This document shows positions 34,485 through 47,052 of a stretch of DNA of 64,000 bases, in pieces. Made by a program: the position numbers and the translations under genes. Origin of the DNA: Pezizomycotina sp. ARF18 (taxonomy: Eukaryota; Ascomycota); assembly GCA_002224055.1 (NCBI GenBank), contig AZLU01000124.1, positions 56,584 to 120,583 on the forward strand, written 5' to 3'. Each line of letters begins with the position of its first letter. Positions within the stretch are counted from its first letter, which is position 1. Below the pieces are notes generated by a model. The model saw only the letters and a list, made by a program, of their open reading frames with translations. It was not told the DNA's origin and searched no databases.

Positions 34485-37120
34485 TCATTTTTTAATAGTC
34501 CTTGACTTATGCCTTAGCCTTCTTAGCTTGTAAGCCGGAACGCATCCGATCGGCTTGGGCTTCGGCTTGGGGGCCGGGCAGCCAGGGTTGCTGGTACCCG
34601 ATCCGCTGCTGCTTCCATTCCCGTACGAACCTCCAGGAGATCCGGAACCGGAGTTTCCAGAACCGCCGCCGGTACTTCGGCGGGAGGTTAGTGATAGGCT
34701 GGTACGGGGTACCCTTGACGTCACCGTTATCGTGGATGGGCTGACCGCCGGGCTTCTGACCGGACTGACCCTGCTTGGGCGGGGGATGGTGTAAGCGGGC
34801 TTGGGGCAGGCTTGGACCACTTGGGCACCTTGATGGGCTGCTTGCTGTCGGCGTTCCGCCGTTACCGAGATCGCCGGAGTCCTTTCCGAGGTCGACGGTG
34901 GAGTGGAACACTTGATATCGAGGCCGTTAACCTGGACACCCTTCGGCTGAGCGATACCAGCGGCGGTGGAAATACGCCAGGCGAAGTTCGACGCGAGTAC
35001 TTCTGAATAGTAGAGTCCTGGAAGTCCGAAAGGTCGCCACGGATAAGCGCGTTGAGAAGCGGCGTGTGAGGTAAACCGAACCCGTAACATCGGCGTTGTG
35101 CGTTCTGGGGATGAAAGTGGCGTTCGTGGGCATGGGTCCATGGGCGAGGAGAAGACGGAGTAGACGCCGCACAGGTGGGGTCGGAGTCCAGTTGGTCGGG
35201 TCGTCGGAGTACTCGCCGAGGAAGACGTAGACCTTGAAGGACCCGTCCAGGCGGTGTTGGGGATCTTGATGTTGGCGTAGTACTCATTGTACTTGTTCTC
35301 ATACAGGATCTTGTCCAGGTGAGGGGCGATGTCCTGGACGTGCACGGCTGCTGGAGGGGCCGCTTGCCGCCGTTGGTGACTGGGGTGAGGGAGGAGGTGC
35401 TGTTGGAAACACCACCCTGTTGGCTTCCGGTTTCGGAGGCGCCGGAAGAGCTCTCGGTAGCAGAGCAGAGCACTGGCGGAATCACCGGAAACAGTGGCAG
35501 TGGCAGAAGCAGAAGCGTCTGACCGTCTTGGCCATCCTCAGAGGAGCCACCGGTGCGGAAGCGCTAGCAGAAGCAGAAGCGGTACCAGAGGGAGAGTCAG
35601 AGGCAGAGGCAGAGTCGGATGCGGAGGCGGAGGCAGAAGCGGACGCAGAAGAGCCGTTCTCGCCATCGGTAGGAGTGCCGTTGTTGTTGTTGTTGTTGTT
35701 ATTTCCACCGCGTCCACCCTTCCACCGTTGCCATTTGTCCATTCTGGCCACCGTTTTGACCATTTTGACCATTTTGTCCGTTCTGGCCTCCCTGGTTTCC
35801 ATTGCCATTACCGTTGTTGATCTGCTTAGCGCCACCGATGATGGTAGAAGGAGCATTGGAACCGTAAAGAGCAATAGCAGCGTTCATAACCCGAACATCG
35901 TCAGTCTCGGGATACGAGTATCCGAAGGTCTTAGTATCCTTGACGAGCCGCAGTATGGAACTGGTTGTTGCTGTTGAAGAAGGGGACGAGCTGAACGTTA
36001 GCGTCCTGACCGGTGACGTAGAACTCGCTGCCGCCATTCTGGTTGCGCGCCTGCCACATGGCGAAGACGCGGTCGACGTTGCAGTGTGCAGCCAGAAGAC
36101 CGGTCGAAGGCCGCGACGGCGAGGGCGGTCATGTGGCCCTGGTTGTTGACGGTATCGCCGCCACCGACAGTAGATGGATGTTGTCGTGGATGGTTTCGAG
36201 CGAGCGGCGGGTTCTGCGAGTTGTCTGTGAAGCCGGCGGTGGAGAAGGACTCCCAGTCGGCGGCCTGGGTGAGGAGGATGAAGTCTGACCGCGGGTCTGG
36301 GCGGCGAGGCGCTGGAGCTTGGAGTTGGTGACGCCGGGCTGCGAGCGGCAGTTGCGGCCGTTCCTGTCGCAGGCGGGGTTGCGGAGGGTCTCGGTGCCTG
36401 GCGGAAGACGTTGCCTTGGCGGCTGAAGGCCTGGGATCGGAAGCGAGCGAGATTCTCCCCTGGCCGTTCTTGACCGAGCTGCCTGGGTGGAACTGGTAGG
36501 AGTAAAGCGGTTGTGGTTGAGGTCATCTGGCCATTAGGAGTCTGGATGGAGATCGAAGTCTGCGAGTTGATGAAATCGGGGAGGAGGATGTTGTCCGCCC
36601 AATCCCAGTACGGAGACGCAAGTTAGCCGCGGCCTGAGCGTACCGCTGATTACCAGGGAACAGCCTCTTAACAGCCGCCTGAGCCGCAGCATTGAGCTGC
36701 TGCTCGTAGAGGGCGACGTAAGGCCTGTGCCAACACGGGAAATAAATATCAGAGTGGTGGCAGTATCCTCCCCACGGATTGCGGGAGCCCTGAACGTTGA
36801 TCCCATCCCAAGCCTCGAACGGAGCGCCGTGGATACCGCTCATCTGGAAGTAAGAGCCCGGCGAGCCGGTGGACTCGTCCATCTGCATGATCTCCTGGAG
36901 ACCCAACACGTAGCAGGCGAAGCTGACGGGTCATTCTGGAAGAGGTCGTTGATCTCCTGCGCTGCTGGACATTGCCGCCGAAGTTCGTGACGGCGAAGTT
37001 ACCGTTGCTGCCGCCCCGGTTACCTCCGCGCTGGCGAGGGTATAAGTTGTACGGGTAAGCGGAAACGACCGCGCTACCCACAAACAGAGCAGTCACTGCA
37101 GCTCTGGTAAAGAAAACCAT
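34485..37120 (-). CDS. Secreted tyrosinase (type 3 copper) with low-complexity linkers
   Basis: Start at 37120 gives a signal peptide (MVFFTRAAVTALFVGSAVVSA). The CuA site is complete: HGAPFEAWDG, then YCHHSDIYFPCWHRPYVALYEQ (three His with the usual H-x8-H spacing), followed by the diagnostic PYWDWA once a missing C near 36608 is allowed for. CuB is seen as TIHDNIH (about 36190) and a broken FWLHHCNVDR (about 36080). Then YGSNAP, an N/G/Q-rich linker (GNGNGNQGGQNGQNGQNGQ), eight Asn, a Ser-Ala-Asp repeat tract (35550-35650) and a tyrosinase C-terminal domain (LDKILYENKYNEYYANIKI, LIRGDLSDFQDS, LAWRISTAAGI) ending in a Pro/Lys tail. The enzyme oxidises phenols to o-quinones, as in melanin formation. 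Eight or more frame changes; the stop could be at 34485 or 34507 depending on frame. Confidence 0.88.
35555..35830 (-). repeat. Coding low-complexity tract in tyrosinase
   Basis: Minus-strand GAC/GCC/TCC-type triplets encode alternating Ser-Ala with Asp (35560-35650), an eight-Asn run (35680-35703) and repeated GGQNGQ units (35740-35800). It sits between the copper-binding domain and the C-terminal domain, where tyrosinases usually have only a short linker. Confidence 0.85.
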
Positions 37121-40100
37121 CCTGGGCTTCTATTATGATCGAAAACGAATGAAAATTTCTACGACAAATGCTGTTTGTATGCGATAACTATGCGATAATA
37201 AGACAAAAAGGAAAATCGTCTCCGTGAATTATTACTATTGCATTAGAAAAGAAGTATAACTCCTTGACTCTTCTTTTCTGTGCCAATTCGACTCTGTATT
37301 CAATAGGGTTGTAAATTTGCTGAAGCGAACGTTTTTGAAACCGTCAGTCCGATGTATGAAAGAACCAGTTGATATCCTCGAACGTCGCGAAAACTATGAA
37401 ACTGAAAATGAACAATGAAACAATCAATTGAAAGCGAAAGGAAAACCGTAAACGGTTTCTTCAATGAAAGGAGAAATGCTATGGCAGAAATGGAAAAAAG
37501 AAAGGAAAAAAGGAAAAAGAAGGAAGAGCGAATGAATGAGATCACCCCAGTGAACCACAGGATCGTGAATGGTGAAAAGATGAGAGGAGAAGAAAAGAGA
37601 AAGAAAGAAAGGAGAGAGAAATAAAAGGAAAATGAAAGGGGGCTCTTAACGGACGAGGCCCTTTCTATATATATTTTCTTCAATGCGATGGTTGTATTTC
37701 CTCTCGTATACAAAAATAAATACTCTCGAGCGACGTCGTTGGCGCAGTGGTGGTAGTACGTAGTAGTGGTGTGAGTGGTAGATTAGAACATACAAAACAC
37801 TAACGCCCGGCAGGTATCGGTTACTGGACTCTTTTGTTGCAGGTTCTCGTAAGAAGCAATGCGATACCCCCATAATCGCCGGCCCTTGGTCAGCTCCTCT
37901 CGGCCAAGAGATACGCTATAATGTACTTTTTTGTTTGGTAAGAAACCCCCCTTACTAGCAAGCCTTTCCTTCAAGGGAGAACAAACCGTGAGTGCATACA
38001 GTATAGTTTCGGTACGAAGTATCTGAGAGGGCTGTTTGTGTAGATCGCTGATTTTAATTGCTTAGCCATCCTACGAACGAACGATATGGTCAGATACTAC
38101 CAGTACACAGATTCCCTAGAGGCTAATTCTAGCAAACAGGGCAAGCGGCTACGTCTGAGAGTCGCAGTTGAAAGGAAACGGACGGCAAAACAACGCAAAA
38201 GAGGAAGCAGAAGAAAAAGAAAATCCTCAAGATTCTAAGAAAAGAAAAGAATTCAGAGACAAAAAAAAACATAGATAGATACTATGAAAAAAGAAAAAGC
38301 AAAGGATGGGCTCTTGAAGCTCTCTATCCTCTTTTGCTTAGACAATTGCTTATTTGCTTTACGTTGCTTTTCATAGTTAGCGGTTGGCTAGCTAAATTAT
38401 TGGTGGTATTGAACCCCACTTCGGTTTTAAGGGGTCGCACAGTAAAACGCCTTCTGCAACGAATTCGGTCACCCAGAAAGACACATAGCTTCCCTTCCTT
38501 TCGCAGATCTCTTATGAAATCCCTCCATGGAAGAGCGGCGCATTGAAGCATGGACACCCTTCATTACTTTCTCTTCTCTCTCTTAAACTGTGGTAGATGT
38601 TTTTTTTTTTTTCCCTCCACCCCAGCCCTGGCGTCAGGAAAAGCGCCCTTGATAGGGCCCTTGATCTATAGTTCCAGTAGTGGCAAGGGCTGCGAAAAGA
38701 AAAAGAGAAAGAGGAAAATCACCAAACCCTGGGCTCGGAAGCTTAGTGGCGGAGGTTAGGGGAAGGAAAACGCATGAATTAGGGCAAGATCTCTTAGATC
38801 TTCCTCCAAGGAATCGCCAGCGATTGGCTTAATCCTTTTTCTTCTCTTTCCTCCCCTTCCCGAAGAGAGGTTTGAAGCGAGGGGACCTTTAGAAAGGAGA
38901 AGTTACAACGCGTACATCGAGGGAATTTAGAACTATTCGGAAGACTATAGAACGAAAATTTTCTTTTCTTAACTTCACCCGCTCAGCGAGATAATATTAC
39001 CCGCTGCGAAGTCCGGCATAGAAGGAAAGATGCAAGACTCGCGTATACGTAAAGAGAGGGATTTTTTCTTACGTGTTGGTTTTCTCTGGAGTAATTATTG
39101 AGTGGGACGATAGATCGCTCTTTGTCCTCGTAGTTCAGACACAATTACGATAGAAAGAATCATGAGTCTATACGAGACGCGTCTTGTGTTCGCTGTGAAT
39201 AAGCTGGTTATTTCTAAATATGTCTATACAGTGCCCACTCACAAGACTGTTTGTTCCGCGCAATACCGCAACCCCCTTCCGATATACTAATTAATCAAGA
39301 AATAATAAATACAGACTATAATTAGCAGAAAGTAAGGGCAATTTGAGTAGTAAGTAGTCTCTCGGCAAGCGAAATTTAACAAAGCAGACAATTGTCTGGG
39401 CCTCGTCAGGTTCGTCAGGAAGAAGCAAACAGTTAGTAGTAAGTACTAAGGGGTACGGATTACGGATAAATGTCTGTGAATAACGGGCAGTTGTTCATTT
39501 CATTTCAAGGTTCCCCAAAGCATGATTACCAAGACGTCTCAATCGACAGGCGAAAAAAATGCATTACGCGCGAATGAAAATATCATTTTCAATAGACGAA
39601 GGATATCCTTTCCATAGACACAGTCGTAGAAACATCAGATGATCACGTTGCCCTGTAACTATCGTGAAGTAATTTTGTTTGTTACGACGAATACATATCC
39701 GTTTTCTCCTCAAACGAAGCCGCTGGCTTATCCCCAAACATTAGCTCCCTGGAGAAAAAACTCGTATCCTAAACTGTCTATCGATATTTTTGCCCTTCTT
39801 TAGCTTCCTACGTTTTGACGTTTGTTCGGAGGTGTTTGGTAAATAAAACACGTCAGTGGCGGTCGGCGCTTTTAAGAGGATCTACAACCAACGGGGTGGC
39901 GCCCGGGCAGGCGCTGCGCAGAACCACACTTGAACAACAACACGAAAAAATATGCAAGATTAAATTAGACAGACAGGTCACGGAAGACAAAACAGAGAAA
40001 GAAATACACCTGCAGAAGAACGTTCTGAAGATAACAGGAGACGATAGAACATATTCTATATTAAGATAAGACTTTAGGATTGTGTCACGATACTCAAATT

Positions 40101-43100
40101 CTTTTCTAATTTTATGTGCTGCTGTGCAAAAAAAAAAAAAAAAAAAAAAGTGTTCTGACCTCTCAATCTTACGATTCCAAATGGGCAGGGTACGAATCCA
40201 TGATAAAAGCCTTTTGACAAGCTTTTTGAAATTAAACATGGGGCGGCGCAGTTATGATATGATAGAGGATAGTTACCTCGTGAAATCTCCAAATTTCGGT
40301 GAACATGGACGGACGAAAAGTTATGGGTATTTCCGAGACAATTAAAGCTTGTAAGGGAAATATATTCCTAAATAACCCACAGGTATAAAGTTTTCTATTG
40401 CATTGAAGAAGGTGATCTAGAGATTAAATGACTTCCCTGGACTTGCTGAGGGAGAAAAAAGAAGGGGTTTAAGATTAGACAATATCTCTGCCAGTGTGAG
40501 CGAAGAAAAACGCGAAATGCGAAATGCATAATCGCTTCGTCTAGTCGTGGCCAAAGTTTTCGTTCTTTTAAGATAATACCAAACAATGCCGACCGGGCGA
40601 GGGAGGAAACAAAAGGGATATTCTATTATTGTATCACGATATAGGCCCATAGTTGGTATGATATATTTCATTTCACGATTGTGGTATTCGGTGGAGAATA
40701 TATGAGTAAAACTGTCAAAGGAGTGTTCTAGCTTACGCAGGATTTGATCTGTTTAAAACTTGATCTTACGCAACAATTTCAATCTTTAACATCTCCGATC
40801 GACAAAAAAGAGATTCGGGAACGAAAGCGAGCCACTTGCGAAGCCAAGAATAGACTGTATAGTGGATGCTTCCTCTCCCTGATCCAATTAGCAACAAGTT
40901 CTCCTTGCCGGGTTCCGAGAAAAATGCCCTTATAGAATCAACAACCCCTTTCTTTAGCAATCCCGCGGAAGAAAACCAAGATTTCCGTTTCGAGTTTATC
41001 AAATTTTTGAAACGAGGTCCAGATGGATTATGAGTCTAACGTATTTCTCGAACCGAGATTTTGGCACCTTGGCCATCACATCCTTCGAGGAAGCCACATA
41101 CTTCAGTAAGTATCAACTGATCATCTATTCTTCAAACCCTTTTCTTAGTGAGTTAATTCATCAGAAATAAAGAAGAACGGGAAGTTCAGTTCACGAGAGG
41201 GCCACTTGGTGTTGTGGTCGCTTACTGAATCTCCCTTGAAGACAATTTTAGCATGGACCTTGTTCCTGCGATCTTATTGGCTGTATCATCAGGCTTAAAA
41301 GTCATATTCCTTTTTTTGCGTGGTAGCCTGCAATAACCCTACGACTGGACTAGGACCTCTGAAGAAAAAATAGTAACGGCGCCTTGCGGCCCCAGTCCGG
41401 CGCCATTTCATAAAGCGACGAGATGAAAATGAAGGTAAAAAGCGTGGCCGTATAAATGACCTCAAGTTATACTGTACCTTTTTCTTAAAAAAAGCTTAAG
41501 CTTGAAAGTTTACCTTGCAGTGTTATATTAAGATCTTTTCAAAATATGAAGAGTTTTCGATATAGTGCGATGCTAAATTCAAGATTCGTCTGTCATTCGC
41601 TCGAATTTACAGGTTTCCAGAGTCATTGGCGGTACCTGAAAGCCCTAGGGCATCGAATTAGCTCTCGAGATTGACAGACTGTGAAATCGGATGGGCGGTT
41701 AACTACAACCGAGAAAGTATAGGATTCTCGGCTCTCGCAAGGTGAGTACACCAACCTACAGACTTGAATCTCTAGGAACATTCTATGATAAGTTATCCAT
41801 GGACTTGGTGACGCCAAGTCTCTAGATGCATTTTTTAATGCTTGTAAACAACCAGGCATTCCGTGCTTGCATCAGTGTTATATTTTTGAAGAGGCTAATA
41901 AGCGTAAGACCGTGACTAGACAGACCGTGACTAGACACAAAGATCATCACATCCTTAATACTCTCAGATATATGAATAATCATTACAACTACCCATGTTT
42001 ATAGAGTAGTATAATTGTGAGTATTTAAGCTACCAACATACCACCGCAATGGCCTCTACTGTATTTGTTTCGCTCCTAGGTGTAAGAGAGCTATTTATTG
42101 CTGAACCTCGGCCTTTCTTGGACGGTTATATGTGACTAATCTGCAAATCGTTGTTTCACACGAACACGACGCCGCCGACATCTCGCATACGAAGAACTAA
42201 CTATACGATGCCCATGAAAGATTCTCAAGTTATCACTAAACCCCGGGGGAATAACTCTCCTGCTTCTTTGGGTCCTTGGCTGAGTACTTTCTCGGCTCGA
42301 AGCGTGAATTTTCAGTGCTCTTTAGAACAGGATACGAAGCTACCGACATGACCTGGAAGCTTCCGAACGCATGTAACGAAAAACATAACTTTTAACTTTG
42401 AAGAGTACGACAAGATGTGGGGCAAATGGTATTTGGCTAGAGGATATTGTTGATTTAAGGATAGCAGTCCTCCCTCAGCCAAGTAAACGCGATTGGAGAT
42501 ACGCGATTTGTGAAGTATTATATCTCCTGGAACTCTCGGAGGTTCATGCGATATCATCAGGTTTCCAATTCCAGAAAACTTTTCAAATGCAATGACTTAT
42601 AACTCCTGATTGATCAATGGAGCACTCCCTCCATTTTTAAGAGAGAGAAGAGCTCCCTACAGACGGAGCAACCTTCGTCCCTGCCACGATGACGAAGAAA
42701 AGAAAAAAATCATGAAAAACGTGGATATCTCCGACGCTCCCGTATCTTCTCCACTTCTTCCCGTATTATTCATGCAGCACACGCCAGCGGAGCTCTCCCC
42801 TTTTTAACGATTCTCGAATGGATTTCCTGTTATAAAAGATGTTTCACACGGCCCTCGTTTAGTAACGAGAGTAGTATAGAGACAGCTACTGCTTGTGGAC
42901 AGATTTTCAAATAAGAGCGAAAGTGTTGGCATGTTTAATTATATGTTGGACATTTCGTGTCACCAATGTAACAATAGTAAAAAGTTTGCTGGGATTAACC
43001 GACTTGCCGTCGTAGAGTTTCCCTGATTGGCTTGATCTGACAGATCTACCTGTGAGATAGAATGAAGGAGTATTTTAGATCTCGAAGAAACCTTATTATA

Positions 43101-43867
43101 CCTCGAACTTCTGCTTCAACAGGCGTTCAAACATAGTGCCAAACCTCGACAACTTAGGAAAAGGCTGCATGGCATGGCCACTAATGCCTGTGAGTACTAC
43201 CTATTGCTTCTCGCTCAGACACTATCGCGAGGATAAGTCTGAGTTTGGGTTCTGTTGAAGGCAATTCAACCGGGCGGTTGCGATGGGGCGCTTTGCGATA
43301 ATATAACAAACTTACCCACGGACAGCTGCTCTAGTTTTGACAAGAGTTCCTTTGGCGCTTATGACGAATGGGTTTGTTTGTCGCAACATATCAGGCAGAG
43401 AAACTTCGTAGTATTTGGCTCGATCGGATGTCCATGAGGGTGTCGTGTTGCGAGCTCGCCTGATGTTTCGAGACACAAGCATCGAAGCGGTTATGTTTAT
43501 CCATAGCACAGAGTTGCATATTTGGTCTTTGTGTGTCTCAATCTAAAATACCATAAAGCTTGCCTATATCTTCGCCTGAGCACAGGCTACGTTCCCCTGA
43601 GAGTGTTCGTCCTTTGAGGACTTCAGGGTAGTCTCTCGTTAGCAATTTTAGAATTGTAGAATGAAAAGAATATATACAAGCTTAGAATTGAGTGTAAAAT
43701 TATGTCTTCATTGATTAAAAGAATATTTGATATATGAGGCGACTAAAAAGAAAGGATATAGGGAAAAGGTAAACAAATGAACAAAACCAGCTTTTGCTAG
43801 TAAGTAGGTTAAAACCCTCCTATACTCCTCGCTAAATGCTCTATAACCAATCTACTCCGGCGCGATC
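37121..43867. other. Gene-poor stretch, 6.7 kb
   Basis: No supported gene. Purine-rich sequence dominates 37430-37640 and 38170-38330; poly-A of 22 lies at 40128-40149; an imperfect direct repeat of GACCGTGACTAGACA occurs at about 41907-41937. Short frames here (for example 39815-40069) have biased composition from A-rich DNA and no domain. Promoter of the tyrosinase gene must lie just right of 37120. Confidence 0.5.
40128..40149 (+). repeat. Poly-A tract
   Basis: Uninterrupted run of 22 As; no target-site duplication or element could be recognised beside it. Confidence 0.85.
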
Positions 43868-45317
43868 TTCATGCTTTGGATGGACGGACATCTGCCCCGT
43901 TGGACCACCAATTTACCTCATATGCCCGCATCCGTAACGTCCCGGCGACATCGGCCCATCCGGGCGACATCGGCCCCATCATCCCTGGTCCGCCCATCCC
44001 TGGCCCGCCCATCATCCCTGGCCCGCCCATCATCCGGGGCCAACCGGAACAGGGAGTATAATAGGTACTGGAACCTCAATGTAAACGACCCTGCCGTCCT
44101 TAAGCTTCTTCTTCTTCTGCACCGTGCGCATCGACCCAGAACTGCCACCGCCACCGCTGCCTCCGCCACCAATCCACGGGACCATCGCGCTGCTGCTGGA
44201 TGGCCGAGCGCTACCGCCCCCACCGCTGCCACCGTTGTGCTTGCTGGTTTGGAATTGGTCCCAGCGGGCACTACTATTCCACGTCTTAGATGCCGGCGGT
44301 AGCATCGTCTTCGCCGGGCGCGGTTGCTGCCGCCGCCGCCGAGCACGGACGGCGCTCTCGAGCTCGAAGGGCGAACTGTTAATTTGTTAGCAGGTTCCTC
44401 TGTGGCTTTTTAGCAGGCTCCTCTGCGGCTTTCTAGTACGCCGGTCCGGCCTGAGGTCTGGGAGGGCGCTGAGGCCGTCGTGGTACCCGACGGAGAGGAT
44501 GCCGGACGGATTGCGCGAGGGTCGGTCGCGATCAGAATCTAGCTGCCTCCCCGCTTCGGCAACGCGACGACCGGCGGACCTTGAGACCTCGCCGGGCCTC
44601 AGCGGGGGAGCAACGGAGTACTTACGATCGCTAGAGCTGCTCCCGGGCCGCATTTTCGCGTCGGATTTGAACGGTACAGTACCAGACTTGATCGAGCCCT
44701 TAGAATTGACCCACCCGGACGGGCTCGGGATCTTATCCAAGGTAGCCCCGTGCCGAAATTCTGAGTGTGCATGTCGCGTCCGCCGAAGCGGTCCTGTTAT
44801 CGGCGGCCGTCTGCGCGACGCGGCTGGGGTAGTTGGTCGTCGGGATGCCCGCCGCGGCAGAAGGCGTCCTCCCGCGAGATCCCGAATCCAATGTCGAGAT
44901 GGGCGGTTCCCACTTACCGCTGGGCTGACGACCAGGTCTCATCGCCTCCGTCGCTTCGCCGGTGTGAGGCCCCGTCGACGACCTGCCGGTCGCTTGGGTA
45001 AACCTGGGGGTCTCGTTCGTAGGTTGCCCCTCGGGGAATTGGCTGCTTCTGCCTGACCCGGGAGTAAGGGGGAAGGTACCCTTGTGGGAGCTCGTATGGC
45101 CCGACCGAGAGCGCTTGTGGCTGGATCCGTGGCGGGAAGAATGGGGTTTAATTTCTGTAGGGCGGGATCTGCCGCTGCTAGGCGCACGGATGCTCTCGCC
45201 GTACCGTTGATGAGGCCTGACAAGTGGGACAAGTCTTGCTGCTCGTCGGTACGCTGGCGGTGTGATCTTGAAGACGTATGTTTCCGGATGAGGGTCTCAT
45301 ATTTGAAACCCCCACAT
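43868..45317 (-). CDS. Disordered Gly/Pro/Ser/Arg-rich protein with PGMMGG repeats
   Basis: Minus-strand coding-like pieces form a chain: a start near 45317 (MWG...), ETLIRKHTSSRS and LSHLSGLINGTARASVRL; basic, Pro-rich sequence; KIPSPSGWVNSKGSIKSGTVPFKSD; SSSSDRKYSVAPPLRPGEVSRS; RPSSSSAMVPWIGGGGSGGGG; KKKKLKDGRVVYIEVPVPIILPV; and a C-terminal set of PGMMGG / PGMGG repeats (43965-44035) followed by about 30 residues. No folded domain is recognised. Low complexity and basic patches suggest an intrinsically disordered, possibly nucleic-acid- or cytoskeleton-associated protein, but that is a guess. At least five frame changes, so it could also be two genes or a decayed one. Confidence 0.4.
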
Positions 45318-47052
45318 TTCTGATATATATGATTTACAAGGAATTTAAAGAAGGGGTTAAGAGTCCTAGGCCGGTCTAAGATATAAATGATATACCTGAG
45401 GAAAACAGTACAAGACTCGGAGAATCTACCCGTTATTATTTACCTACTTCAAGAGAGATTCTAGCTCGAGCTCAAGATCTGGTAGGACTTTAAACTAGAG
45501 AAAGCGCATACACTTCGAATCTGGCTTCATCCCTAAAGCCGTATGCTGCTCCGGGCTCTAAAAGCGGAGCAGGAGCCATGATTTTAGCGGCCTGCCAATG
45601 AGTAAGCGGCCATAGTGCGCTTAAAATTGGAACTCCGCTTGTGACGCCATTGCATCCAACCCGCATTTTAGCATCTCAGACCTCTTGAAGTAACTAACAT
45701 GGGGAATGAGAATAACCATGCTTCAACAGTACCGGCCTCTCGTGCTCCACCTTCTTTCAAATCTGGAGCAAGACCTTGCATTGAACTCAAAGCAGTACAC
45801 TCTTCAACGTATTATGAAAGGACAATGGTTCTTCTCCATGAGCAGTATCTATCGAGCTTGTATAACATAGCGTGAACCTGGTACTTCGTGCTCGACAAAA
45901 GCTAAAAGACTGAGGACAAAGGGTTTGAATTCTCCGACTTAATAAAGGACCTTAGCATAAGGCGGACAAAGAACGGTCATATTACCATCTATGTACCGGC
46001 TACTAGTAGCTTGCCATTTCCGTTGAGGACTGCAGCTGCTTAATTGAAATATAGAATATATCGAATAGTGTGAGCTTGAAGTTTGGGTGAATCAACGTGC
46101 CTTATATTGCTATAATCGCATCTGTCAAGTAAAGTAGCATTGAAGGATACTTAGAAATGGGTTATTGAAGAATCCATACTAAAGCAAGAATTCAATTATT
46201 CTAGCATCATATAATGACAATTTTACTACCTCCACAAGCGGAATAAGACCCTGACCTCACCTATACACGAATAAACGCGAGACAGAGCCACAAGCGGAAC
46301 GAACTTTATTTCCTCATGAGGTCCGTCCCACGATATATCCATACCGCTACAACGGTAAGCAGTGAACACAATGCACCTGGCGATTCACTTCTTCGCGCAA
46401 ATTGTCCTTGGTAAACACCGTGATATCGCGCTGAGTAACATGGATTGTACAGACTGCGCGTATTACCGCAAATTCGCAAACTCTGAAAGAAACCCCCTGC
46501 CAGCCTTCCGTAAACGACGCCCCGGAACCGAGTTAAGGCATGTCTGACTATTCAAGCTGCTAAGGTATTACGCGCAGAGATGCGAAGAGAGACGTGGAGA
46601 ACGAGTACTGGCTGCGATAGAGGCGGGATCCGTAATAAACCTTTACGAAAACATACTTCGTCAAGTAGTAGTGCGTAGTCAATTGCTCTCAAGAGGCCTA
46701 CGAAAGTTGCTATGAACTGTTTAATTGGACGAAGAACATTCACCGAGCTGAAGGTGCGGAACGACGGAATCAACTTTACGTCCTTCTTCGTAGCTGATAA
46801 AAAAATGATGTCGAGATGCAAAGCTTAATCCTTTTGATAGAAACAACGCCAGCTGGAACGACGGCGCTGCAAAGCATCACAAGTGTTTATATAAAGAGCG
46901 ACTGATCTTCATGCAATCCAGTCTCTTCTCATCATCTCCTTCAACTTGAATCATCTCGATCATTCAAACAGCGTTTCAACATCTATCACTCACTCCAAAA
47001 CAACCGCTCAATTCACGTAGAAACTCACTAGTTTCAAACCACTTTATCCAGA
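45318..47052. other. Intergenic
   Basis: No supported gene in about 1.7 kb; the right end holds the promoter and 5' leader of the small secreted protein gene. Confidence 0.5.
46888..46897 (+). promoter_or_regulatory. TATA box and CT-rich leader of small secreted protein gene
   Basis: TTTATATAAAG lies about 155 bases before the ATG at 47053. It is followed by a long stretch rich in CT and CAA/ATC (46920-47050), the classic core promoter and 5' UTR composition of strongly expressed fungal genes. Confidence 0.5.

Noticed and set aside
35420-35977. Plus-strand Ala/Glu repeat frame
   Set aside because: Antisense of the Ser-Ala-Asp linker of tyrosinase.
39815-40069. 84-codon plus-strand frame in the gene-poor tract
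   Set aside because: Lys/Thr bias from A-rich DNA, no domain, next to a 22-base poly-A.
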